From positions 1-40,021 of the forward strand of contig CANRPA010000006.1 in NCBI GenBank assembly GCA_947632395.1: a stretch of 40,021 bases of DNA, given 5' to 3'. Of this stretch, positions 33,687-40,021 are shown piece after piece. The notes beneath the pieces were generated by a model. That model worked only from the letters and a program-made list of their open reading frames with translations, made no database searches and was not told where the DNA came from. The DNA is from an uncultured Bacilli bacterium (GTDB lineage Bacteria; Bacillota_I; Bacilli_A; RF39; UBA660). The position numbers and the translations under genes are program-made. How positions within the stretch are numbered: position 1 is the first letter of the stretch; each line of letters starts with the position of its first letter.

Positions 33687-35652
33687 ACCTATGGGAAGAG
33701 GTAGAATACCTGAAAAATCAAAGAATTTTAGGGGATCTATCAAAAGATTATTTAATAGTTTAAATAAATGGCGTTATTTACTTGTAATATCTTTAATACT
33801 AGCATTTACAAGTGCTATTATGGCATTAATTGCTCCTGATAAATTATCTGAATTGACAGACACAATAACAATTGGTCTTAATCCTAATATATCAGAAGAT
33901 ATAGTAAAAAATATTATGAATGATAGTAATATTAGTACTCAAGATAAATCACAATTTATGGAAGTTTTAAATATTGCAAATGATACTGATAATATAGATG
34001 TAAATGAAGTACTTACTAAATTAGATCAACTTCCAAAATCAATAAAAAATATAATTGAACCAAAAATAAACATGGCAAAAGTTAAGTCAATAGCATTTTT
34101 CCTTGCAATTTTATATGTAGCAAGTGCTATATTTAATTATATACAATCTATTTTAATGACTATAATTGCTAATAATTTTGCCAAAAAGCTTAGAACAAAT
34201 ATCAGTACTAAAATAAATAAGTTACCACTTAAATATTTTGATACTCATGAAACAGGAGATGTTTTATCTCGCGTAACAAATGATGTTGATACAATCGCAC
34301 AAAATATGAATCAAAGTTTAGCATCTTTGGTTACAAGTTTAACTTTATTTATAGGATCAATAATTATGATGTTTATAACTAATTGGATTATGGCAATTAC
34401 TGCAATAGTTGCTAGTCTAGTAGGATTTAGTTTAATGGGATTAATTCTTGGTAAATCACAAAAATATTTTATTCAAAGACAAATTGAATTAGGAAATTTA
34501 AATGGATATATAGAAGAAATATATTCAGGACATAATGTAGTTAAAGCATATAATGGAGAAAAACAAGCAAATATTGAATTTAATGATTTAAATAAAAAAT
34601 TATATGAGTGTAATAGGAAAAGTCAATTTTTATCTGGAATTATGCAACCAATTATGATGTTTGTTGGAAATTTTGGGTATGTTGCAGTTTGTGTAGTAGG
34701 TGCATTACTTACTTCAAATGGTATTATATCATTTGGCATTATAGTAGCATTTATGATATATGTTAGATTATTTACAAATCCACTTTCACAAATAGCTCAG
34801 TCTATGACTTCACTTCAATCAACAGCAGCTGCATCAGAAAGAGTATTTGAATTTTTAGATGAAAAAGAAATGTATGATGAAAGTAAGTTTACTAAAAAAC
34901 TTGAAAAGGATAAGGTTAAAGGTGAAATAGAATTTAAAAATGTTAAATTTGGTTATGATGATACTAGAACTATAATTAAGAATTTTAGTGTTAAAGTAAA
35001 ACCAGGAGAAAAGATTGCTATAGTAGGACCTACTGGTGCAGGAAAGACTACTATGGTTAATTTACTTATGAAATTTTATGAAATAAATTCAGGTGATATA
35101 TTAATTGATGGAGTATCAACTAAAGAATTAACTAGAGAAAATATTCATGATTTATTTGTTATGGTACTTCAAGATACATGGGTATTTGAAGGAACAGTTC
35201 GTGATAACCTAAAATTTAATAAAAAAGATGTAACAGATGAAGAAATTATGCAAGCATGTAAAACTGTTGGAGTAGATCATTTCATTAAAACTTTACCAGG
35301 TGTATTGGATGCTAAAATAGGGGATAATGATACTATTAGTGGTGGACAAAAACAATTACTCACAATCGCTCGTGGTATGGTTGAAAATGCACCATTCTTA
35401 ATATTAGATGAGGCTACATCTAATGTAGATACTAGAACTGAGGAATTAGTTCAAAAAGCTATGGATAAGTTAACTAAAGGGAGAACTTCGTTTATAATAG
35501 CTCATAGATTGTCTACTATTAAAAATGCTGATTTAATTTTAGTTATGAAAGATGGTAATATAGTTGAACAAGGCTCACATGATGACTTACTTAAAAAGAA
35601 TGGTTTTTATGCCGATTTATATAATTCACAATTTGATACAATTAATGATTAA
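33679..35652 (+). CDS. ABC exporter half-transporter, catalytic partner
   Basis: A 657-residue half-transporter. Between the first two membrane helices is an extra extracytoplasmic region of about 80 residues (from DKLSELTDTI to PKINMAK), as seen in this exporter class in Bacillota. The nucleotide-binding domain has Walker A GPTGAGKTT, signature ISGGQKQL, Walker B FLILDEATSNVD with catalytic Glu, and the H-loop AHRLSTI. Its start overlaps the end of the first half gene and follows AAGGAGG. It forms the active ATPase site of the heterodimer. Role: multidrug, lipid or peptide export, undetermined. Confidence 0.92.
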   Translation: MPRPMGRGRIPEKSKNFRGSIKRLFNSLNKWRYLLVISLILAFTSAIMALIAPDKLSELTDTITIGLNPNISEDIVKNIMNDSNISTQDKSQFMEVLNIANDTDNIDVNEVLTKLDQLPKSIKNIIEPKINMAKVKSIAFFLAILYVASAIFNYIQSILMTIIANNFAKKLRTNISTKINKLPLKYFDTHETGDVLSRVTNDVDTIAQNMNQSLASLVTSLTLFIGSIIMMFITNWIMAITAIVASLVGFSLMGLILGKSQKYFIQRQIELGNLNGYIEEIYSGHNVVKAYNGEKQANIEFNDLNKKLYECNRKSQFLSGIMQPIMMFVGNFGYVAVCVVGALLTSNGIISFGIIVAFMIYVRLFTNPLSQIAQSMTSLQSTAAASERVFEFLDEKEMYDESKFTKKLEKDKVKGEIEFKNVKFGYDDTRTIIKNFSVKVKPGEKIAIVGPTGAGKTTMVNLLMKFYEINSGDILIDGVSTKELTRENIHDLFVMVLQDTWVFEGTVRDNLKFNKKDVTDEEIMQACKTVGVDHFIKTLPGVLDAKIGDNDTISGGQKQLLTIARGMVENAPFLILDEATSNVDTRTEELVQKAMDKLTKGRTSFIIAHRLSTIKNADLILVMKDGNIVEQGSHDDLLKKNGFYADLYNSQFDTIND

Positions 35653-35705
35653 AAGGTATTTACAAAATTTAAAAAATAGTGTATATTTGATATATGCTAT
35701 TTAAT

Positions 35706-35779
35706 GCAGGTGTGGTTCAATGGTAGAATGCGGCCTTGCCAAGGCTGAGACGCGAGTCCGATTCTCGTCACTTGCTCCA
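35706..35779 (+). tRNA. tRNA-Gly (anticodon GCC)
   Basis: 74 nt cloverleaf: acceptor GCAGGTG with CACTTGC, anticodon stem CGGCC/GGCTG around loop TTGCCAA (GCC), T-arm GCGAGTCCGATTCTCGT, encoded CCA. The 35720 ORF on the track begins inside it and is not real in that part. It anchors the second cassette array. Confidence 0.95.
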
Positions 35780-35818
35780 ATTTGTATTTTAGTCGAACTT
35801 TTTAGTTCGCTTTTTTAT
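35771..35818 (+). repeat. tRNA-Gly 3' end plus terminator, array copy A
   Basis: GCTCCAATTTGTATTTTAG then CGAACT-TTTT-AGTTCG and a T run, forming the tRNA terminator. Related copies lie at 37257 and 39906. Confidence 0.75.
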
Positions 35819-35847
35819 TGCCGAAAAGTTGCCGAAAAGTTGCCGAA
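35818..35847 (+). repeat. Helically phased 11-bp repeats upstream of AlbA_2 promoter
   Basis: TTGCCGAAAAG occurs twice in tandem and a third partial copy (TTGCCGAA) follows, at 11-base spacing, four bases before the -35 box. Likely an operator; possibly a recombinase arm site. Confidence 0.6.
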
Positions 35848-35851
35848 TAAA

Positions 35852-35880
35852 TTGATAATTAAAGAAAATAAGTATATAAT
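35852..35880 (+). promoter_or_regulatory. Promoter of the AlbA_2 gene
   Basis: TTGATA, 17-base spacer, TATAAT; AGAGGTGAT precedes the start. Confidence 0.7.
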
Positions 35881-35899
35881 AATACTAGAGGTGATAACA

Positions 35900-37201
35900 A
35901 TGTTTGTAGAAAATGAATATATAGAATTAAAAAGTGAATTAACAAAAGATATAAAAAAAGAGATTGTAGCTTTTGCAAACTCTAAAGGTGGTACAATTTA
36001 TATTGGTGTAAATGATGATGGAACGATTAAAGGACTAAAAAATGTTAGTAAAGATATTGAAGCTTTAAGTGGTATGATTCGCGAAGGAATAAAATCTGAT
36101 TTATCATTATATACAAATATAGAGGCTAACAAATATGAAAATAGAGATATTATAGTGTTAAAGATAATGGATGCTCCAAATAAGCCATACTATTTAGCAG
36201 ATAAAGGAATAAAATCTAGTGGTGTATTTTTTAGACATGGTAATGTTTCTGCACCTGCATCAGATGAAATGATTAAAAATTTAATAAAGGAAAATCATGA
36301 TGCATTTGAGAGCGAAATATCTCATAACCAAAATTTACATTTCACATATTTAAAAAATGTATTTCAAAATAAAGATATAGTTTTTAATGAAAATAAGTAC
36401 AAAACATTAAATTTAACAAATGAAGGTAATTATTATACTAATTTAGCACTACTTTTATCGGATGAATGTCCATTTTCCATAAAATGCGCAATTTTTGAAG
36501 GAAACAATAAAATTACGTTTAAAGATAGAAAAGAATTTAATGGTTCTCTTATAAAACAACTTGAAGATACATTAGACTACTTAAATATAGTTAATAGAAT
36601 AAGCGGAAAAATTATAAATTATAAGAGAGTTGATACTCGTGATTATCCTGAATATGCAATCAGAGAAACAATTTTAAATGCTATTATTCATAGAAATTAT
36701 AATTTTTCTGGAAGCATTCTAATATCAGTTTTTGACAATAGAATAGAAGTTGTTTCTTTGGGAGGATTAATGTCTGGAATTACTATTGATGATATACTTT
36801 CTGGTGTTTCTCAACCTAGAAATAAAAATCTTGCCAATATTTTTTATAGATTAAAATATGTAGAAAGTTATGGCACAGGAATTGGACGTATGTTAGATAT
36901 TTATAATGAATTTAATTTGAAACCAGAATTTAGTATTAGTGATAATTCATTTAAAGTAATATTACCAAATGTAAACTATAAAGAAGAAACTAAAGATATA
37001 TTGATAGATGATAAGACACAAAAAGAAAAAATTATAGACTATTTAAAAGAATATGGAAAAGTAAAAAGAGAAACTATTGATAAATTATTTAATGTATCTT
37101 CTGCTAGATCAAAAGTTATTTTATCTGAATTATTAAAAGAAAAAATTATAGAAAAAGTTGGTACTGGAAAAAATACATATTATGTGTTAAAACAAAATTA
37201 A
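35900..37201 (+). CDS. AlbA_2/Schlafen-type ATP-binding regulator
   Basis: A 433-residue protein: N-terminal AlbA_2 domain (ENEYIELKSELTKDIKKE, AFANSKGGTIYIGVNDDG), a middle region, then a GHKL-type HATPase_c_4 module (YPEYAIRETILNAIIHRNY, then YVESYGTGIGRML) and a C-terminal winged helix (YLKEYGKVKRETIDKLFNVS...SELLKE). These proteins are usually annotated as transcriptional regulators or RecG-like. Their activity is not defined, and related proteins occur in defence loci. The track start at 35720 lies in tRNA-Gly; ATG 35900 is the true start. It is the only intact gene of cassette G1. The neighbouring phased repeats suggest self-regulation by the winged helix. Confidence 0.85.
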   Translation: MFVENEYIELKSELTKDIKKEIVAFANSKGGTIYIGVNDDGTIKGLKNVSKDIEALSGMIREGIKSDLSLYTNIEANKYENRDIIVLKIMDAPNKPYYLADKGIKSSGVFFRHGNVSAPASDEMIKNLIKENHDAFESEISHNQNLHFTYLKNVFQNKDIVFNENKYKTLNLTNEGNYYTNLALLLSDECPFSIKCAIFEGNNKITFKDRKEFNGSLIKQLEDTLDYLNIVNRISGKIINYKRVDTRDYPEYAIRETILNAIIHRNYNFSGSILISVFDNRIEVVSLGGLMSGITIDDILSGVSQPRNKNLANIFYRLKYVESYGTGIGRMLDIYNEFNLKPEFSISDNSFKVILPNVNYKEETKDILIDDKTQKEKIIDYLKEYGKVKRETIDKLFNVSSARSKVILSELLKEKIIEKVGTGKNTYYVLKQN

Positions 37202-37256
37202 TTGATTTACTATACATCAATTCGTCAGGAATGAAAGTTGTAGATATCTTCCACAA

Positions 37257-37303
37257 TCGCTCCAGATTGTATTTTAATCGAACTTTTTAGTTCGATTTTT
37301 TAT
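37257..37303 (+). repeat. tRNA-Gly 3'-end-like junction with terminator, array copy B
   Basis: TCGCTCCAGATTGTATTTTA, then CGAACT-TTTT-AGTTCG and T run: nearly the same as copy A, without a tRNA body. It also terminates the AlbA_2 gene. Confidence 0.75.
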
Positions 37304-37361
37304 GTAAAAATGAAATATGGTCGAATAAATTGATAAAATAATTATAATTTGAAAAAGTATA

Positions 37362-37383
37362 GCGAACGAAAAGTGAACGAAAG
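37362..37383 (+). repeat. Phased 11-bp repeats, second copy of the operator layout
   Basis: GCGAACGAAAA and GTGAACGAAAG, in tandem at 11-base period, two bases before a -35 box. The layout parallels 35818-35847 although the bases differ. Confidence 0.5.
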
Positions 37384-37385
37384 TA

Positions 37386-37414
37386 TTGATAATATTTTTA
37401 AAATTGGATATGAT
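37386..37414 (+). promoter_or_regulatory. Promoter of the truncated AlbA_2 relic
   Basis: TTGATA, 17-base spacer, TATGAT; AGGTGATG follows ahead of the ATG at 37432. Confidence 0.55.
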
Positions 37415-37431
37415 AGTATTAGGTGATGACA

Positions 37432-37556
37432 ATGAAATTTATTGAAAATGAATATTGTGAACTAAAAATGGTGTTAACAAAAGACATAAAAAAGGAATTG
37501 AAAAAGCAACCAAACATTTAAATGTTGAAATGAATGAAGATGCTGAAGAATTTTAA
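37432..37556 (+). pseudogene. Truncated relic of a second AlbA_2 gene
   Basis: MKFIENEYCELK...LTKDIKKE aligns to the start of the intact AlbA_2 protein (FVENEYIELK, LTKDIKKE) and then runs into a stop at 37521. In another frame GIEKATKHLNVEMNEDAEEF continues to a stop at 37556, apparently the C-terminal end of some other or the same gene joined by an internal deletion. The promoter and ribosome site survive. Downstream to 37753 is AT-rich sequence with no recognisable feature. Confidence 0.7.
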
Positions 37557-37753
37557 AACAAAGAAAAATATAGAAAAAGACGATAGCTAATCATTATAAT
37601 ATAAAATTTATGATAAAATAATTAATTAAGAAACTTTATTTAATCGTTGAATTTGAAAGATTAAAGAAAAATGAAAATTTAATAATTTGGAATGTATTGA
37701 AAATAAAGTTAATAACAAACAAGAATTGCTTTTATAATAAATTTTGAATATAG

Positions 37754-37787
37754 CAAAACGATGGCTTATTACAAGTCATCGTTTTTG
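37754..37787 (-). terminator. Terminator of the Ltp-type lipoprotein gene
   Basis: AAAACGATG and CATCGTTTT arms with nested CTT/AAG; suitable for either strand, located at the lipoprotein stop. Confidence 0.7.
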
Positions 37788-39104
37788 TTATAATCCATTT
37801 TGAGTAACTCCATATTCAGCTTGTTCACTAGTAAATCCTTCATATTCTAGTTGTTCAACTAATTCATCATGTGAAAAAGTAGAAAAACTTAAATATGATT
37901 TAGCTGACTTAACTGCTTGTTCATTCCAATTAGCACCACAATTATTTACGCCATAGCTTGCTTGCTCACTAGTAAATCCTCCATATTCTAATTGCTCCTT
38001 TAAACTGCTATATGAAAAAGCAGAAATATTTAAATATGATTTAGCTGACTTAACTGCTTGTTCATTCCAATTAGCACCACAATTATTTACGCCATAGCTT
38101 GCTTGCTCACTAGTAAATCCTCCATATTCTAATTGCTCCTTTAAACCGCTATATGAAAAAGCAGAAATATTTAAATATGATTTAGCTGATTTTAATGCCT
38201 GTTCATTCCAATCAGCACCACAATTGTCAACAGCATAAGTAGCATCTTCGGTAGAATATTTTTCATATTCTAATTGTTCTATTAATCCTTTTCTTGAAAA
38301 AGCAGAAAAACTTAAATATGATTTAGCCGATTTTAATGCATTTTGTTTGCTTACACTAACTGAAAGAGTATTATTTTCAGGTTGTGTTTGTTGTTGATTA
38401 TTTTGCTGAATATTAGAATTATTATTTGATTGATTATTTGATTGATTATTTGAGGTTGTATTATTATTTGATTGAGTATTTGTTTGATTATTTGGAGTTA
38501 TATTATTATTTGATTCATTTTTTGTTGTATTATTGTCTGAATTAATTTCAACTTTATTTTCAGTTTTATCATCACTATATTTTTCTTTAGATTTAATTGT
38601 AAGATTTCCATGTGATAAATTAGATATAATGTAATTTCCAATTTCGGTATTATCTGTTGATCCTGACGTTGTTAAGATTTTTCTTATATTTGCTAATTCA
38701 TCAATAGTAAAATTAAATTTAGAATATTTAATTACTTCTTTAGCTAACTCAATCGAGTCATCATCATATTTATCATATATTATATTAACAAACATAAATT
38801 CTTGTTCCTTATCAAAATAGAAAGTGAAAATTGTATCAGCTTTTTCATTTATATAAGAAAAAGTATAATATGTATCTATTTCATCAGAACTTGCCAATCT
38901 CATTTTTCCATCAAAATTTAATTCATTAAATAATGTGTTAAGATAATCGTTTATTTTTTCATATGTTGTGCTAACAATTAGATCTTTATGAGTATATGTA
39001 TCTTTATAATTTGATGTATTTGATGATTTAGTTTCTTTATTATCACAACCAGTAAAACATATTAAACATATTATAATTATTAATATTGTATATCTTCTTT
39101 TCAT
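37788..39104 (-). CDS. Lipoprotein with four Ltp-type repeats (superinfection-exclusion-like)
   Basis: A 438-residue lipoprotein: signal with lipobox CLICFTGC (Cys ~20), an N-terminal domain (about 30-180), a long Asn/Gln/Thr linker (about 190-250), and four C-terminal repeats of 47 residues (256-438) of the form KSAKSYLxxSAFSxxxLxEQLEYxGFTSEQAxYGVxNCGAxWNEQA. This pattern matches the Ltp repeat (PF07553), known from the Streptococcus phage TP-J34 lipoprotein that blocks DNA entry of other phages. Repeats two and three are nearly identical at base level. It lies in cassette G2 of the tRNA-Gly array. A superinfection-exclusion role is inference; Ltp repeats also occur in ordinary surface proteins. 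Confidence 0.8.
   Translation of the reverse strand: MKRRYTILIIIICLICFTGCDNKETKSSNTSNYKDTYTHKDLIVSTTYEKINDYLNTLFNELNFDGKMRLASSDEIDTYYTFSYINEKADTIFTFYFDKEQEFMFVNIIYDKYDDDSIELAKEVIKYSKFNFTIDELANIRKILTTSGSTDNTEIGNYIISNLSHGNLTIKSKEKYSDDKTENKVEINSDNNTTKNESNNNITPNNQTNTQSNNNTTSNNQSNNQSNNNSNIQQNNQQQTQPENNTLSVSVSKQNALKSAKSYLSFSAFSRKGLIEQLEYEKYSTEDATYAVDNCGADWNEQALKSAKSYLNISAFSYSGLKEQLEYGGFTSEQASYGVNNCGANWNEQAVKSAKSYLNISAFSYSSLKEQLEYGGFTSEQASYGVNNCGANWNEQAVKSAKSYLSFSTFSHDELVEQLEYEGFTSEQAEYGVTQNGL
37791..38339 (-). repeat. Four tandem 141-bp Ltp repeats
   Basis: Period 141 bases; the two central copies differ by only a base or two, the outer two are more diverged. The last repeat is truncated at 42 codons. 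Confidence 0.85.
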
Positions 39105-39212
39105 ATATTACCATTACCTCGTTTCTATAAATAAAAAAATTACTGAAATAAATATGATTTCATTTTGTTGTATCCATTTATCGCATCAGTATCTGCAGCT
39201 ATGTTTAACATT

Positions 39213-39430
39213 TTATAAGTTTTTGTATTGCTCACTTAATTTTTGAGTTTTCTTTTTATCATTCTTGTTCTTTATTGTTATAAATTCAAATATACCATCA
39301 ACAATTAATAAAAGCACAACAATTCCAATTATAATTTTTTCTTTGAAATACCATTTCCAATTTTGACTTTAGTTACCTCAACTTTTTGTGGCTTTTTTTC
39401 TACTGGACAACCACATTTACTACATACTCG
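39213..39430 (-). pseudogene. Frameshifted zinc-ribbon membrane protein relic
   Basis: The minus strand reads VCSKCGCPVEKKPQKVEV and then, after a frame change, WYFKEKIIIGIVVLLLIVDGIFEF and a charged tail to a stop at 39213. It looks like a small zinc-ribbon plus transmembrane protein whose start is lost and whose frame is broken. Sequence between here and the lipoprotein (39105-39212) shows nothing recognisable. Confidence 0.55.
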
Positions 39431-39566
39431 TTACCACTTTAAACAATACTTATTACTTTCATTTTAATTATATCTCAAAAAATAGAACTTGACAATGCTA
39501 TACAGGACTTTTCTGTTCCCGGACATAAAATTCCTTTTATTAGAGAATATTATTAAGGGTGATAGT

Positions 39567-39809
39567 ATGACTAATTTTAAAAGAAATTTTGAATTTGATG
39601 ATAATATTATGGCAAGGGTATCAGAGAATATTAGAAAGTATAGAAAAATTGCTGGTATTACTCAAGAACAATTGGCAGTTGATGTTGGAAAATCTTATGA
39701 TTTCATTAGAAGAATTGAATATAAAAAATGAGCTATAGGTTGTTCTATTGATACTTTATATAAAATATCAGTTGTACTAGGAATTACAATGGATAAACTT
39801 TTTGAATAA
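39567..39809 (+). pseudogene. XRE-family regulator with an in-frame TGA
   Basis: MTNFKRNFEF leads into a helix-turn-helix (VSENIRKYRKIAGITQEQLAVDVGKSYDFIRRIE). TGA at 39729 then interrupts the frame, which continues uninterrupted as AIGCSIDTLYKISVVLGITM...FE to TAA at 39809, completing a normal 80-codon XRE domain. The first base change GGA to TGA is the simplest origin. AAGGGTGAT precedes ATG 39567, preferred over the track start at 39489. The truncated 54-residue product would lack the last helix. Confidence 0.8.
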
Positions 39810-39905
39810 TATTTAAAATTTTGCTATGACATTTAATTTATATAAATTTATACAAAGTGTATTAATTCACAATTGTGCTGGAAAAGTTGAAAATAATTTA
39901 ACCAA

Positions 39906-39953
39906 TCGCTACAGTTTGTATTTTGATCAAACCTTTTTAGTTTGATTTTTTTA
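39906..39953 (+). repeat. tRNA-Gly 3'-end-like junction with terminator, array copy C
   Basis: TCGCTACAGTTTGTATTTTG, then CAAACC-TTTTT-AGTTTG and T run. Relative to copies A and B the stem has changed on both arms (CGAACT/AGTTCG to CAAACC/AGTTTG), keeping most pairing. Downstream to the window end (39954-40021) only an AT-rich stretch and a small hairpin CAAGAT/ATCTTG are seen. Confidence 0.65.
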
Positions 39954-40021
39954 TATAATAGGAAATTAAAGCAAAAATATATATAAAAAAACCATGCCAA
40001 AAATCCAAGATGAAAATCTTG

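Noticed and set aside
35720-35899. N-terminal 60 codons of the 35720 ORF
   Set aside because: They are a translation of tRNA-Gly and its terminator. The true start is ATG 35900 with promoter and ribosome site.
39729-39731. UGA read as an amino acid (Mollicutes code 4)
   Set aside because: TGA terminates the prepilin gene and yidD at family-consistent ends, and Trp codons are TGG throughout, so the code is standard and this is a nonsense change.

Overview
The window is chromosomal DNA from a very AT-rich, walled, Gram-positive-type bacterium, most likely an uncultured gut Bacillota of the Bacilli (Erysipelotrichales/RF39-like). Supporting features are sepF-divIVA-ileS gene order, an Ile T-box, the D-Ala-D-Ala and Mur ligases, lipoproteins, Flp-type and prepilin-like proteins, a CpoA-type glycolipid glycosyltransferase, and a small acid-soluble spore protein (SspI-like) that hints at sporulation. 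UGA is used as stop (for example pilin and yidD) and Trp is UGG, so the standard bacterial code applies.

Layout. 1-250: one end of an IS1182-type insertion sequence abutting rpmB. 253-13340: core genes: rpmB (minus), then dnaE, sepF, divIVA, T-box-ileS, a Fic protein, a hydrolase-MurF-like-Ddl operon and an HD protein. 13364-16435: tRNA-Arg(CCU) followed by a tandem cassette array. Two ~660 bp units each encode a 25-residue hydrophobic peptide on the minus strand opposed by a convergent short RNA on the plus strand, which looks like a type I toxin-antitoxin module. A third unit keeps only the antisense RNA and carries a double-HD-domain protein. 16530-19829: Tim44-like membrane protein, sufB and mnmA. 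19862-22154: a surface/pilin block: a prepilin fused to a DUF6273-like domain and bracketed by inverted copies of one terminator, then DUF192 and an Flp-like pilin. 22209-30439: glyQS, DUF3048 lipoprotein, SspI, a ZnuA-like lipoprotein, yidD, rnc-yebC and a Ca2+-type P-ATPase. 30668-35652: glycolipid glycosyltransferase and a heterodimeric ABC exporter. 35706-39953: tRNA-Gly(GCC) followed by a second cassette array: an AlbA_2/ATPase regulator, a truncated relic of another such gene, a four-repeat Ltp-type lipoprotein, a zinc-ribbon pseudogene and an XRE regulator with a nonsense codon.

The most interesting features are the two tRNA-anchored arrays. In both, the sequence that lies just 3' of the tRNA, including its intrinsic terminator, recurs at each cassette boundary. 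No recombinase is visible in the window. The Arg array carries the toxin-antitoxin-like units, whose predicted toxin mRNA 5' end is complementary to its own 3' terminator. The Gly array carries genes resembling regulator and superinfection-exclusion functions. Functional statements are inferences from sequence; no search, folding or alignment program was run.
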